Assembly (NCBI RefSeq): GCF_001528745.1
Contig: NZ_BCNS01000152.1
Coordinates: forward strand, 1-43,784
DNA from: Marinobacterium profundum
Lineage (GTDB): Bacteria; Pseudomonadota; Gammaproteobacteria; Pseudomonadales; Balneatricaceae
Length of the DNA stretch: 43,784 nucleotides
Reading direction: 5' to 3'
In this document: one piece after another, positions 31,887 to 41,714 of the stretch
Position numbering within the stretch: the first letter of the stretch is position 1
How the letters are laid out: each line of letters begins with the position of its first letter
The notes under the pieces: generated by a model
Told to the model about the DNA's origin: nothing
Database searches by the model: none
Seen by the model: the letters and a program-made list of their open reading frames with translations, nothing else
Program-made: the position numbers and the translations under genes

Positions 31887-34800
31887 TTAATTGAGCGTTT
31901 GCAGCGTGCGCCCGTCCACCGGGCTTTGCTGCGGCTCACCGCCTGCAACATCAAACGCCTTGTAACGCCCCATCAGCATGAAAGCTGCCGGTACAAAGTA
32001 AAACGACAGCAGGGTCGTCAGCACAGTGCCACCGGCAATGGCAATGGCGAACGGCGGCCAAAAACCACCCCCTGCCAGGATCAGCGGCAAAAATCCCCCC
32101 ACTGTCGTGATAGTGGTGGAGCCTATATGACGACTGCAGCTTTGCACCGCGTGCACAATTGCGGCCGGATCTCCCCTTACCGCCAGGGCATCGGCCTTGA
32201 GCTCGGCCAGAATAACGATGGCCGCATTGATCGCCAGTCCCATCAGGCCCAGCAGACCGATAATCACGGTAAAGCCAAAGGGATACGAGAACAGGTAAAC
32301 GCTGAGCAGACCGAGCCCCGCCGATTGCAGCGCCGACAGAAAAATCAGTGTGCTGATACGGAACGAGTTGAATGACAGCACCACCACCGTAATCAGCAGG
32401 GTCAGGATCACGCCCAGGCTCGCCATCAGGTTACCTACGGCGTCGTTACGCCCAGCCGACTCACCACCAAACTCCATGCGATAGCCCACCGGCAGATGAA
32501 ACTCGGCGTCTTCAAGGTTCTGCCGAAACTCCGCCAGTGCCACCGAGGCCAGTATCCCTGCGCGCAGATAACCTTCAACGACGTTAACGCGCTGGCCATC
32601 ACGCCGGGGTATGGCACCACGGCTGGGCTCCAGTTCCAGCCTTGCCAATGCCGACAGCGGTATATTGCCACCTGCGCTGGGCGAGGTGAGGCTCAGGTTG
32701 GCCAGATCCTGCAATTCGCGGCGATCTTCATTGCCCACCCGCACCCGCACCGGTACCGACTCGGTACTTTCCAGAATGCTGCCGCCGGTAACGCCACTGA
32801 GCGTCCCCTGGAGCGCGCCAGCGATGCCCTGCAACGTAAAGCCACTGATCTGGCCCGCTGCTTCATCGACCCTTACCCGCACCTTGGGCGTGCCGGGTTG
32901 CAGGGTCGCGCGGCTGTGAATCACATCCTGGGTTCTGGAAAGCACCTCACGCGCCTGCTGGCCCAGGGCCTGCAACTGATCAAGATTGGGACCGTAGAGG
33001 CGCAGCTCAATGGGCGCATTGAACGGCGGTCCCTGCTCCAGCGTGCGCACCAGAATCTGTGCTTCAGGCAACAGATCATCGAGCTCGCGCTGCAGCTGTG
33101 GAATCAGACGGTTGGCGATGCGAAAATCGTGGGTACTGACCATCGCCTGACCAAAGTTCGGCGAGCCCTGCTGCCCCCCGATCATGTTGTAGTAGAAGGC
33201 CGGCGCACTGTTACCCAGAAACCACTGTACGGAATCGACTCCTGCCGTATTCTGCAGCAGCGCGCTAACTTCGGCACTGACACGGCGGGTTTCAACAATG
33301 CTGGTCTGAGCCGGAAGATACATTTCGATCTGAAACATGTCCCGGTCTGAGGGCGGGAAAAACTGCTCCTTAAGCTGGCCTGCGCTAATAAAGCCGGTCA
33401 GGGGCATCAGAAACAGCAGCAAGATAGCCATCTTGGGGAAACGCAGCACGATCTCCAGCGAACGTCGAAACAGGCGTGCCAGCCACTCCAGCTGCACGCC
33501 CTGCTGATACCAATGCGTCTGGCTGGCATCACCTGCGCGCAGAAAGCGCCCGGCCAGCACGGCCACCACGCTGTGGGAAATCAGGTAGGAGCCAATAAGC
33601 GCAAAGATCACACTAAGGGCAATACCGCCGACAAACTCCCCCGCCGGCCCCGGCATCAGCACTATGGGCATGAAGGCCAGAATAGTGGTGAGGGTCGAGC
33701 CCAGCAGCGGTAGCCAGAGGTGGCGCAGGGAACGCACGACCGCATCAATGGCATTGAGCCCCTGGCGCCGGCGCTGAGCGATGGTGTCGGCCATGACGAT
33801 GGCGTTGTCCACCATGATGCCCAGCGCCACCACCAGCCCGGTAACGGACATTTGATGGATTGGCAGGCCGTAGTATTTCATCACCGTCAGGGTGAAAAGC
33901 ACCGTAAGCGGCAGGGAAAGCGTGACAATCAGCGCTGAACGCCAACCCAGAGTCACCAGCAGCACCAACGCAATCAAGCTGAAACCCAGCAGGATATTGT
34001 TCACCAATTCCCCCAGGCGACGCTCGGTATACTGGTTCTGATCAAACAGAATTTCGGCCTCTATATTGGCCGGCAGCTGCTGTTCGAACTGCGCCAGATG
34101 CGCCCGCAGTGCAGTACTCCAGCGATCGATGCGCAAATCCGGCAGCATGCGGACCGCCACTACGACAGCGGCGTCGCCATCGATGATCGCCAGTTCCTGT
34201 TCGGGCCATTTGAGGCTGCGGCGCACCTCGGCCAGATCTCCCAGGCGCAGCAAATAACCGTTGTCGTCGCTGGCCAGGGGAATCTGGCGGATGCGATCGA
34301 GTGAGTCCAGCGCGCCTGCGAGCTCCACCTGCAGCTGGTTATGGTCATTATTGAGCTGACCTGCGGATACCTTGGCGTCCCCGCCTTCAATACGCTGCGC
34401 AATCTGTGCAGGTGTCAGGTGCAGGTTGCTTGCCAGGTGCGGATTGATCTGCACCAGAATTTCTTCGTCCTGCTCGCCAAACAGATCCACAAAGTCAGTG
34501 CCCGGCAACCCACGCATGCGATCGCGCAGCGCCTTGCCATAGCGCCCTAGGATGGCAAGATCAGCTTCGGTTGTGGCGTGCCACTTGAGTGCGATCAGGC
34601 TGGTGAAGGCGTAACCGCGATCATCGTCCAGTTCCGGCTTGCTGGCACCTGGCGGCAGCAGAGATGTCACATCCCCCAGCAGATCCCGCGTACGGGACCA
34701 GATGGGCCTGGTGGCGGTTACGCTGTCTTTCAGTTCGATTTTGACCATCGATATGCCAGGGCGCGAGGTCGAGGTCAGGTGCTTGATTTCGGCCAGGGTG

Positions 34801-35006
34801 CGCAGTTCGTTTTCAATTTTCTCACTCACCTGGGCCTCAATCCGCTCGGCACTGGCGCCCGGCAAATGGGTGATGACGACGGCCTGGCGGTTGAGAATGC
34901 GCGGATCTTCGGTGCGCGGCAAGGTGGTGAGTGCACCTATACCCGCCACAATCAGCACCGCCACCAGCAGTGTCAGCAATCGGCCGTTCTGTAACAGACG
35001 CCTCAT
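31887..35006 (-). CDS. RND efflux pump inner-membrane permease
   Basis: A 1039-residue resistance-nodulation-division transporter with twelve membrane helices and two large periplasmic loops. TM4 carries GIMVDNAIVMADT, where classical AcrB-type pumps have two adjacent Asp (VDDAIV); here the second is Asn. The matching TM10 region reads GLAINAAIVILAEL. Early periplasmic sequence (LPGASAERIEAQVSEKIENE) is typical. It uses proton flow to expel drugs or other compounds with the adaptor encoded just upstream, whose stop overlaps this start by four bases. No outer-membrane channel gene is in the window. Confidence 0.93.
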   Translation of the reverse strand: MRRLLQNGRLLTLLVAVLIVAGIGALTTLPRTEDPRILNRQAVVITHLPGASAERIEAQVSEKIENELRTLAEIKHLTSTSRPGISMVKIELKDSVTATRPIWSRTRDLLGDVTSLLPPGASKPELDDDRGYAFTSLIALKWHATTEADLAILGRYGKALRDRMRGLPGTDFVDLFGEQDEEILVQINPHLASNLHLTPAQIAQRIEGGDAKVSAGQLNNDHNQLQVELAGALDSLDRIRQIPLASDDNGYLLRLGDLAEVRRSLKWPEQELAIIDGDAAVVVAVRMLPDLRIDRWSTALRAHLAQFEQQLPANIEAEILFDQNQYTERRLGELVNNILLGFSLIALVLLVTLGWRSALIVTLSLPLTVLFTLTVMKYYGLPIHQMSVTGLVVALGIMVDNAIVMADTIAQRRRQGLNAIDAVVRSLRHLWLPLLGSTLTTILAFMPIVLMPGPAGEFVGGIALSVIFALIGSYLISHSVVAVLAGRFLRAGDASQTHWYQQGVQLEWLARLFRRSLEIVLRFPKMAILLLFLMPLTGFISAGQLKEQFFPPSDRDMFQIEMYLPAQTSIVETRRVSAEVSALLQNTAGVDSVQWFLGNSAPAFYYNMIGGQQGSPNFGQAMVSTHDFRIANRLIPQLQRELDDLLPEAQILVRTLEQGPPFNAPIELRLYGPNLDQLQALGQQAREVLSRTQDVIHSRATLQPGTPKVRVRVDEAAGQISGFTLQGIAGALQGTLSGVTGGSILESTESVPVRVRVGNEDRRELQDLANLSLTSPSAGGNIPLSALARLELEPSRGAIPRRDGQRVNVVEGYLRAGILASVALAEFRQNLEDAEFHLPVGYRMEFGGESAGRNDAVGNLMASLGVILTLLITVVVLSFNSFRISTLIFLSALQSAGLGLLSVYLFSYPFGFTVIIGLLGLMGLAINAAIVILAELKADALAVRGDPAAIVHAVQSCSRHIGSTTITTVGGFLPLILAGGGFWPPFAIAIAGGTVLTTLLSFYFVPAAFMLMGRYKAFDVAGGEPQQSPVDGRTLQTLN

Positions 35007-36181
35007 GGTTCAGGGTCCGCCACAGGTGCCGTTGCTACAGTATCCGCCGCAAGCTTGACGATCTGACCCGGTACCAGACGCTGCAGGCCCGTGCTCAGCA
35101 CCCGTTCGCCATCGGCCAGTGCACCTGTGACAAAGGCATCGGTGGCGGTGGCATGCAGCACCTGTACGTCACGACTCTGCAACTCATAGAGTCCGGTCTC
35201 GTCCTTTGGTTGCAGGCTGTAAATATTCCAGAGTCCGCGCAGACCGTCGGTTAATGCGCTCAGGGGCACCCAGTAGCCAGGCTGCTGGAAGCTTTGCTCC
35301 AGCGCCAGATAGGCCAGCTCGCCATTCACCGATGCGGCATCGCCGGGCAGCTCCAGCCGCAGCGAGACGGTACGGGTAATGGCATCCACATCCGCGCCCT
35401 TGGTCAATAGCCGCGCACTCAGTTGTTGTGTACCTACACGCACATCCAGCTGCTGCTCTATGTGCAGTTGCCCCAGCATGTCCACCGGCACACCCACATG
35501 CACCTCGGCCGGGCCGCCCTGCAACAGGGTAAAGGCAGGGGTACCAGCCCCAACCACCTCGCCTTCATCAATCAAGCGGCGGCTTATCTGGGCACTGTAG
35601 GGTGCCCGCAGGCTGGATTTGTCGATCCGCAGCTGACTCGCAGCCAGGGAAGCAAGCACCCGTGCCCGAGTAGCCTGCAGACCCTTTTGCCGCGCCTGCA
35701 GTTCATCCAGACTTTGCTCCGAGGTATAACCACGCTTGTTAAGGGAATTCAGCCGTTTGAGGTTGGCCTGCACCAGTGCCATATCCGCCTGCGTCTGCTG
35801 CAGTTGGGCCTGCAATTCCTGGCGTTCAATGTGCAACAGTTCAGTGTCCTGTTGCGCCAGCACAGCGCCCTTAATCACACTTTCGCCTTCATCGGCCAGC
35901 AGTTTTGCCACCTTGCCGCTTTGCTCAAAGCCAATGCTGGCGCTCTGCCGCGCCTGGACCTTGCCAATAAAGGTACGCGTCAGGGCGTATCCTGGCTGCT
36001 GTTGTAGTACCAAACTGCGGGCGACATGATAATTGGCGGGCGTTGCCTGGGTGGCATCAGAATCCGCGCACCCGGTCAGAGTCGCAACCAGACCTGTGCC
36101 CATAAGCAGCAGCAACCCGCGCAGGGCCTGCGATCGCAGGCGTGCAACCGCCTTAAAAGAAACAACTTGCCGGGTATTCAT
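35003..36181 (-). CDS. RND efflux periplasmic adaptor (membrane fusion) lipoprotein
   Basis: A 392-residue adaptor with an N-terminal signal and lipobox (LVATLTGCADS, cysteine at residue 38). A biotinyl-lipoyl half (FEQSGKVAKLLADEGESVIK) leads into an alpha-helical hairpin rich in Gln and Leu (about 115-170), the second lipoyl half (LRAPYSAQISRRLIDEGEVV) and beta-barrel domains. It links the inner-membrane pump to an outer-membrane channel. The ribosome site is weak. It is the first gene after the operator region shared with the divergent TetR gene. Confidence 0.92.
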   Translation of the reverse strand: MNTRQVVSFKAVARLRSQALRGLLLLMGTGLVATLTGCADSDATQATPANYHVARSLVLQQQPGYALTRTFIGKVQARQSASIGFEQSGKVAKLLADEGESVIKGAVLAQQDTELLHIERQELQAQLQQTQADMALVQANLKRLNSLNKRGYTSEQSLDELQARQKGLQATRARVLASLAASQLRIDKSSLRAPYSAQISRRLIDEGEVVGAGTPAFTLLQGGPAEVHVGVPVDMLGQLHIEQQLDVRVGTQQLSARLLTKGADVDAITRTVSLRLELPGDAASVNGELAYLALEQSFQQPGYWVPLSALTDGLRGLWNIYSLQPKDETGLYELQSRDVQVLHATATDAFVTGALADGERVLSTGLQRLVPGQIVKLAADTVATAPVADPEP

Positions 36182-36211
36182 GTTACATTCGCCCGCTGAT
36201 GAATTTGCAAG

Positions 36212-36226
36212 ACTGGACTGTCTAGT
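36212..36226. promoter_or_regulatory. TetR operator candidate 1
   Basis: ACTGGACTGTCTAGT follows the quasi-palindrome ACTRGACNGTCYAGT. It lies 31 bp before the adaptor start codon and is the reverse-complement counterpart of the second site, with one central difference. Confidence 0.75.
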
Positions 36227-36257
36227 CTAGTAATGAACGGAAGTCTAGGCTCGTTAA

Positions 36258-36272
36258 ACTAGACTGTCCAGT
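36258..36272. promoter_or_regulatory. TetR operator candidate 2
   Basis: ACTAGACTGTCCAGT lies 17 bp before the TetR start codon. With the first site it makes a symmetrical pair whose centres are 46 bp apart, suited to joint repression of the pump operon and the regulator itself. Confidence 0.75.
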
Positions 36273-36289
36273 ATGATTTATGGTGCCCG

Positions 36290-36898
36290 ATGAGCAAAGC
36301 CAGAAGTAAAAGTGAAGAAAAACGCATCCAGATACTCGATGCCGCGGTGGAACTGTTCACCGAGCGGGGATTCTCGAATACCAGTATGGATCAAATTGCG
36401 CGCCAGGCCGGTGTCTCCAAGCAAACGGTCTATAGCCACTTTGGCAACAAGGAAGACCTCTTCGTGGGTGCCGTGGGCTGCAAGTGTGCCGCCCACGCCA
36501 TGACGCCGGAGCTATTTGAGCCACACCTGGACTTGCATCTGCAGCTGCTGGATATTGCTCGCCAGTTTACCGCCCTGCTGCAATCCCGCGAGGCCATTCA
36601 GGTGCTGCGTACCTGCATGAGCGAGGCGAAAACCTACCCCCAGTTGTCCAGACTTTTTTACGACGCAGGCCCCAAGCGCTTAACCTCCATGATGAGCCAG
36701 CTGCTGGCGCAACTCGATTCCCTGGGGCGGCTGCGAGTGCCCGATACGCGCTTTGCCGCGGTGCAATTCCTTAAAATGGTGCAGGGTGAGCTGCAGATGC
36801 AACTCGAACTCAATACCGGCGAGCCCATTGCGGACAGCGAACACCAGCGTTATCTGGAAAACTGCGTAAGCATGTTCCTGCGCGCCTATGCGGCCTGA
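36290..36898 (+). CDS. TetR family transcriptional regulator of the RND pump
   Basis: A 202-residue repressor with the N-terminal TetR helix-turn-helix at residues 14-60 (ILDAAVELFTERGFSNTSMD, then IARQAGVSKQTVYSHFGNKE) and an AefR/AcrR-type ligand domain after it. It is divergent from the efflux adaptor gene, with two 15-bp operators between, so it most likely represses the pump and itself until an inducer binds. A short GGCAGG/CCTGCC hairpin follows the gene at 36901-36916. Confidence 0.92.
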   Translation: MSKARSKSEEKRIQILDAAVELFTERGFSNTSMDQIARQAGVSKQTVYSHFGNKEDLFVGAVGCKCAAHAMTPELFEPHLDLHLQLLDIARQFTALLQSREAIQVLRTCMSEAKTYPQLSRLFYDAGPKRLTSMMSQLLAQLDSLGRLRVPDTRFAAVQFLKMVQGELQMQLELNTGEPIADSEHQRYLENCVSMFLRAYAA

Positions 36899-37010
36899 AC
36901 GGCAGGCTCCCCTGCCCGCACCTGAAAATTAGCCCGCTATAAAATACAGCCACCCATCAGCGCTACAGCTCCTACACTGCATAGCAGACGACGAACAGGC
37001 TGAGGCAATA

Positions 37011-37826
37011 ATGGCTGGCGATTTCCATGTGCGATTCTGGGGCGTGCGGGGCTCCATACCCTGCCCTGGGCAGGACACCCTGCTCTATGGCGGCAACACC
37101 TCCTGCGTGGAGGTACGCACGGGCGAGCGCCTGCTTATTCTTGATGCCGGCAGCGGCCTGCAGCACTTGGGCCTGCATCTTAAAGGCAGCATTGATGCCG
37201 ACCTGTTGCTGAGCCACCTGCACTACGACCATATTCTGGGGCTGCCCTTCTTTGCACCGGCCTACGATGCCAACAGCCGGTTGCGGATTTGGGCCGGCAA
37301 CTGCAGCGGCGGTATCGAATCCGCGCTGCAGCAATATCTGCAGGCGCCATTTTTTCCGGTGCCGCTGCACCAGATGGCGGCCAGCATCCGCTTTAAGGAC
37401 TTTAGCCCAGGCGATACTTTGTCGCCGTCTGCCTCGGTACGGGTGCTGACCTGCAATCTGAACCACCCCGGCGGTGCAACCGCCTATCGCATCGAATACG
37501 CCGGACGCGCGCTCTGTTATGTAACTGATACCGAGCATCCGGCCGAGGGGCAGGACGAGGCCATTGTGCGCCTGATCCGCGACGCCGATACCGTGATCTA
37601 CGATGCAACCTACAACAACAGCGACTATCCGGCCCACCGAGGCTGGGGGCATTCCACCTGGGAAGCGGGTCTGGCACTGTGCGAGGCCGCCGATGCGCGC
37701 CGTCTGGTGGTATTCCACCACGCCCCCGAGCGCACCGACGCCGAACTGCAAAAACTGGACACCGAATTGCAAACACGCAGACCCGGCTCGCTTGTCGCAC
37801 GTGAAGGCCTGGTACTGCAGTTGTGA
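37011..37826 (+). CDS. Metallo-beta-lactamase-fold hydrolase
   Basis: A 271-residue enzyme of the metallo-beta-lactamase fold. It begins FWGVRGSIPCPG, has the metal motif SHLHYDHILG near residue 70, an Asp ligand in VTDTEHP and a late His in FHHAPERTD. Similar proteins hydrolyse phosphodiester or cyclic phosphate bonds (PhnP- and RNase Z-like). The next gene, 58 bp on, encodes a cyclic-nucleotide-binding protein, so a cyclic nucleotide or related signal is a possible substrate. That is inference; family membership is firm. Confidence 0.88.
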   Translation: MAGDFHVRFWGVRGSIPCPGQDTLLYGGNTSCVEVRTGERLLILDAGSGLQHLGLHLKGSIDADLLLSHLHYDHILGLPFFAPAYDANSRLRIWAGNCSGGIESALQQYLQAPFFPVPLHQMAASIRFKDFSPGDTLSPSASVRVLTCNLNHPGGATAYRIEYAGRALCYVTDTEHPAEGQDEAIVRLIRDADTVIYDATYNNSDYPAHRGWGHSTWEAGLALCEAADARRLVVFHHAPERTDAELQKLDTELQTRRPGSLVAREGLVLQL

Positions 37827-37884
37827 ACAATCAGCCAAGGGAACCCGCACAACAAGCCCCTGATAGAGGCAAGAGACAAGCACC

Positions 37885-38355
37885 ATGACCCACTCCCAGC
37901 TATCCCTGTTACAGCAGATGCCAATCTTCGGTGGCATTACCGACGACGTACTGGAGTTCCTGCTACAGCGCACCCGCACCGAGCAGTGTGCGGCCGGCGA
38001 TTTCTTTTTTCGCGAGGGCGACAAGGCCGAAGAGCTCTTCGTGCTGGAGCGTGGCAAGGTGGAGATTCTGCGCCACTGGCAAGGCCGTGAATACTGCATC
38101 AGCACACTGGGCCAGGGCGACTGCTTTGGCGAAATGGCTCTGATTGATTTTTGCCCACGCAGTGCCAGCGTAAGGGCGCTGGAGGACTGCAGCGCCATCG
38201 AACTCTCCGCCACCGACCTGCAGGAACTCTACGGCAAGGATCCGGCCCAGTTCACCATGATTTACATGAACCTGGGCCGAGAACTGAGCCGGCGCCTGCG
38301 CGACGTAAACGACCTGCTATTCAAAGCCGGACTCCAGGGCAAAGCAGCCCCGTAA
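37885..38355 (+). CDS. Stand-alone cyclic-nucleotide-binding domain protein
   Basis: A 156-residue protein made of a single cNMP-binding domain with no DNA-binding helix-turn-helix. The phosphate-binding cassette FGEMALIDFCPRSASVRALE near residue 91 has the Glu and Arg needed for cyclic nucleotide contact. A C-terminal helix (NLGRELSRRLRDVNDLL) could mediate dimerisation or partner binding. It follows the metallo-beta-lactamase-fold gene on the same strand. It probably senses cAMP or cGMP and acts through protein contact; the partner is unknown. Confidence 0.85.
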   Translation: MTHSQLSLLQQMPIFGGITDDVLEFLLQRTRTEQCAAGDFFFREGDKAEELFVLERGKVEILRHWQGREYCISTLGQGDCFGEMALIDFCPRSASVRALEDCSAIELSATDLQELYGKDPAQFTMIYMNLGRELSRRLRDVNDLLFKAGLQGKAAP

Positions 38356-38406
38356 GCTCTAAGCCGTGCACTCTAAGCCGTGAGCTGAGAGCTGAGAGCT
38401 GGATAC
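38356..38406. repeat. Short tandem repeats between convergent genes
   Basis: CTCTAAGCCGTG occurs twice (about 38358 and 38371) followed by AGCTGAGAGCTGAGAGCTG, a 7-bp unit repeated nearly three times. The stretch separates the cyclic-nucleotide-binding gene from xylulokinase and could carry a bidirectional transcript end. No standard terminator is seen. Confidence 0.6.
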
Positions 38407-39900
38407 TTAAAGCCCGTGCAGCCCAGACAAAGTCTGCCGATATCGGGCATAGGCCGCCTCATAGGCAAGCACCGACTCAGGGTTGGGATTCAGGACGCTG
38501 TCTGAATCCAGCACTACATAGCGCTGGCACAGGGATCCCAGCGAAACATCGAACCCGCCCGCATGACAATCACACCAAATCGCCTGAATGGCTGCGCCTA
38601 GCGCTGCAGCCTCGCCAATGCGCGGACATATCACCGGCGCCTGCATAATATCCGCGATCATCTGCCGCCAGAGCGCACTCTTGGCACCACCGCCGATCAG
38701 GCGGATCTGCCGTACCTCGATACCGGCGTCCCGCATCAGATCGAGCCCGTAGCGCAGACCAAAGCTGGTGCCCTCCAGTACCCCACGGCAGAGATTCGCC
38801 GGTGTCATGTTTTGCATATTGAGCCCCAGCAGGCTGCCAGTGGCATCCGGCAGCGCAGGCACCCGTTCGCCATTGAAAAATGGCAGCAGGATGACACCCT
38901 CGCAGCCGATGGGTGCCTTGGCCGCCGCCCGATTAAAATCTTCCAGATTCAGGTCAAACAACTCACGCACCGCATTGGCGGCCGAGGTAAGATTCATAGT
39001 GCAGATCAGCGGCAGCCAGCCATTGCTCGATGAACAGAAAGGCGCCAGTAACCCCGGGCCCTCCTGCCCCGGCACCTGTTCGCTATAGGCGTACACCGTG
39101 CCAGAGGTTCCAAGACTCAGAGTCACTATGCCTGCACTTATATTGCCGGTGCCTATGGCCCCCATCATGTTGTCGCCGCCGCCGCTGGAGACCCGTACCT
39201 GCGCATTCAGCCCCAGTCGTGCGGCCAACTCTGACCGTACAAACCCCACCGCCTGGTGCGCTTCACGCAGTGGCGGCAGCGCCCGTTCCAGCTGGCCATC
39301 AGGGGCGATCAGCGCCAGTACTTCGGGCACCCAGCGCCGGGTCCGGATATCAAAATAACCGGTGCCGGAAGCGTCACCGTATTCGGCGGCGACTTCGCCC
39401 GTCAGCCAGTAATTGATGTAATCGTGGGGCAGCAGAATATGGGCGATACGTCCGAAGGACTCAGGTTCGCGCTGTTTGAGCCACAGCAGCTTGGACAGCG
39501 TATAACCGGTGGCCAACGTCAACCCAAGGCGTGCCCGGGAGCCCTCGTCGCCCCCGAGCAGCGTCAGCAATTCGGCATTCTGCGGTGCGGTTTCGGTATC
39601 GCACCAGAGCTTCGCCGGGCGGATCACGGCACCGCTGGCGTCCAGCACGACCAGACCATGCTGCTGCCCGGATACACCTATGCCACGAATCGCCTGACTG
39701 TCGATCCCGGCCTGGCCCAGCGCCTGGCGGTAGGCCTGCTCAAAAGCATCAATCCACCACTGCGGCGCCTGTTCACGCCGGCCATTGGCATCGCTGATCA
39801 GGGCGTGGGGCGCATAGCCCTCGCCGCGAATATGCCCCTGCTCGGCATCAAGAATCACCACCTTGGTGCCCTGGGTACCGCAATCAATGCCCAGATACAT
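38407..39900 (-). CDS. xylB: Xylulokinase
   Basis: A 497-residue FGGY-family sugar kinase. The N-terminal nucleotide motif is LGIDCGTQGTKVV, the substrate loop GVSGQQHGLVVLD, and the catalytic Asp region LWCDTETAPQN; IRLIGGGAKSALWRQM forms the late ATP-binding motif. It phosphorylates D-xylulose to xylulose 5-phosphate. Last gene of the polyol operon; mannitol-type dehydrogenases also oxidise D-arabitol to xylulose, so the kinase fits arabitol use. AAGGGG precedes the start. Confidence 0.92.
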   Translation of the reverse strand: MYLGIDCGTQGTKVVILDAEQGHIRGEGYAPHALISDANGRREQAPQWWIDAFEQAYRQALGQAGIDSQAIRGIGVSGQQHGLVVLDASGAVIRPAKLWCDTETAPQNAELLTLLGGDEGSRARLGLTLATGYTLSKLLWLKQREPESFGRIAHILLPHDYINYWLTGEVAAEYGDASGTGYFDIRTRRWVPEVLALIAPDGQLERALPPLREAHQAVGFVRSELAARLGLNAQVRVSSGGGDNMMGAIGTGNISAGIVTLSLGTSGTVYAYSEQVPGQEGPGLLAPFCSSSNGWLPLICTMNLTSAANAVRELFDLNLEDFNRAAAKAPIGCEGVILLPFFNGERVPALPDATGSLLGLNMQNMTPANLCRGVLEGTSFGLRYGLDLMRDAGIEVRQIRLIGGGAKSALWRQMIADIMQAPVICPRIGEAAALGAAIQAIWCDCHAGGFDVSLGSLCQRYVVLDSDSVLNPNPESVLAYEAAYARYRQTLSGLHGL

Positions 39901-39995
39901 GGCCTATGCCCCTTTTGCTGCTGTTTTGCCGTTATGGACCAGAAGCAGCAGATCATCAGCGAGTGTGCGGCAATTCAGCTCTGTAGCCGCCACAT

Positions 39996-40988
39996 TCATG
40001 CCTGCTGTCCCGCGCTGCCGGAGGTATGAATGGCCGCCAGCTGATCACGCAGCAGGAGCTCTAACTTGCGCTGGTCGGCCTCGAAACCGCGAATGCCCTC
40101 GGCCAGCTTTTCGGTGGCCATGGCATCTTCATTCATGTCCCAGCGAAAATTTGCTTCTGTGAGCAGTGCCGGACGCTCGGCGCGCGCGCCACTGTCGGCC
40201 AGCACCACGTCCAGATCACCCTCAGTGCTGGCCAGTTCATCCAGCAGTTTGGGGCTGATGGTCAGCCGATCGCAGCCTGCCAACGCCAGAATCTCACCGC
40301 TGTTGCGAAAGCTTGCCCCCATCACCACGGTGGGGTATTCAAGCGCGCGGAAGTAACGATAGATGCGCTGTACCGACTGCACACCGGGCTCGTCCGCCGG
40401 GGCATAGGTGCGAGCCGGATCGTCCTTGCGGTACCAGTCGAGGATGCGGCCAACAAAGGGCGAAATCAGATAGACGCCAGCTTCGGCACAGGCGCGGGCC
40501 TGGGCAAAGCTGAAAATCAGGGTTAGGTTGCACTGAATGCCCTCTTTCTCCAACACTTCGGCGGCACGGATACCCTCCCAGGTGGACGCCAGCTTGATCA
40601 GGATGCGCTCACGCGGGATGCCGACATCGCCATACAGCTCAACCAGCCGGCGCGCCTTGGCAAGGCTCGCCTGCGTATCGAACGACAGCCGTGCATTCAC
40701 TTCGGTAGAGACCCGCCCCGGCACCTGGGCCAAGATCATGGCCCCCAGCGCCACTACCAGGCGGTCACAGGCTTCGTCCACCGCCGCATCCAGACTGCCG
40801 GCATGATCACGCACCTGGTGCAAAATGGTCTGCACCTGCGCATCATAGTTGCCGGACTGTACGGCCTGCAGAATCAGCGAGGGGTTAGTAGTGGCATCCT
40901 GGGGGGAAAAACGACGGATGGCGTCCAGGTCACCGGTATCGGCTACCACTGTGCTCTGTTGTTTGAGTTGTTGCAGCAAATTGGCCAT
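39996..40988 (-). CDS. tal: Transaldolase
   Basis: A 330-residue transaldolase of the TalB type. The Schiff-base lysine is in [12 protein letters not shown] near residue 130, with [10 protein letters not shown] near the N-terminus and [11 protein letters not shown]. It moves a three-carbon unit between sedoheptulose 7-phosphate and glyceraldehyde 3-phosphate in the pentose phosphate pathway. I chose 40988, with GAGGG six bases upstream; the open frame to 41111 overlaps the HAD gene. Its place between a polyol dehydrogenase and xylulokinase links xylulose 5-phosphate to central metabolism. Confidence 0.93.
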   Translation of the reverse strand: MANLLQQLKQQSTVVADTGDLDAIRRFSPQDATTNPSLILQAVQSGNYDAQVQTILHQVRDHAGSLDAAVDEACDRLVVALGAMILAQVPGRVSTEVNARLSFDTQASLAKARRLVELYGDVGIPRERILIKLASTWEGIRAAEVLEKEGIQCNLTLIFSFAQARACAEAGVYLISPFVGRILDWYRKDDPARTYAPADEPGVQSVQRIYRYFRALEYPTVVMGASFRNSGEILALAGCDRLTISPKLLDELASTEGDLDVVLADSGARAERPALLTEANFRWDMNEDAMATEKLAEGIRGFEADQRKLELLLRDQLAAIHTSGSAGQQA

Positions 40989-41031
40989 CGGGGCCCTCAT
41001 GAATTGGGTTAAATCGCTAGGAAACTGTTCG

Positions 41032-41712
41032 CTAAGGTGTGTCGTGCAGCACAGGCACGCGACCATCGGCGTCGAGACTGTCGTGCAGCGATGCATGAAT
41101 GTGGTGGGCAATGGCGAACTGCTGCGGCTGCGGATGGGCCTGATCCGGCACGGCGATCACTCGCATGCCGGCGGCACGGCCGGCAATAACGCCATTGACC
41201 GAGTCCTCCCATACGCGGCAGTGCCCAAGCGCCTGGGCACCGAGGCGTGTCGCAGCCAGTTCGAACACCGCCGGGTGGGGCTTTGAGCGCGCCACCTCAA
41301 GCCCGGAGGCAAACACCGTTACGGGCAGCCTATGGGTCTGTACCACCGCCTCGATAAACGCCAGCGGCGATGAAGAGGCAATGGCCATGGGAATATCCAG
41401 CTGTGCCAGGCGCTGCAGCAGCGCCAGCGCCCCCGGCATCAGAGGCGCGCGAACAATGGCGCTCTGCATCTGTTGCAGCATCGCTGCCAGCAGCCTGTCT
41501 GCATCGACGCCCCGGGCACGGTGGCGCTCTGCCATAAGGCTGCAAAATTCCACCGTGCTGGTGCCCTGAAACGCCCGTAGCTCAGCATCGGGTACCACCA
41601 GATCATAGAGCTCGCGCAGCTGGGTCTGCTGGGTATCTAGCCAGAGTGGCTCTGAGTCGATCAGCAAGCCATCCATATCAAAGATCGCGCAAGCCAGGGG
41701 TTGCTGTTGCAT
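41032..41712 (-). CDS. HAD family sugar-phosphate phosphatase
   Basis: A 226-residue haloacid-dehalogenase-type hydrolase. Motif I is [12 protein letters not shown] with the nucleophilic Asp, motif II IASSSP, motif [14 protein letters not shown] and motif [12 protein letters not shown], with a helical cap between I and II. The order resembles the hexitol- and deoxyhexose-phosphatases of the YniC/beta-phosphoglucomutase group. It starts two bases after the mannitol dehydrogenase stop, so is tightly co-translated. It may clear dead-end sugar or polyol phosphates; exact substrate unknown. Confidence 0.87.
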   Translation of the reverse strand: MQQQPLACAIFDMDGLLIDSEPLWLDTQQTQLRELYDLVVPDAELRAFQGTSTVEFCSLMAERHRARGVDADRLLAAMLQQMQSAIVRAPLMPGALALLQRLAQLDIPMAIASSSPLAFIEAVVQTHRLPVTVFASGLEVARSKPHPAVFELAATRLGAQALGHCRVWEDSVNGVIAGRAAGMRVIAVPDQAHPQPQQFAIAHHIHASLHDSLDADGRVPVLHDTP

Positions 41713-41714
41713 GC

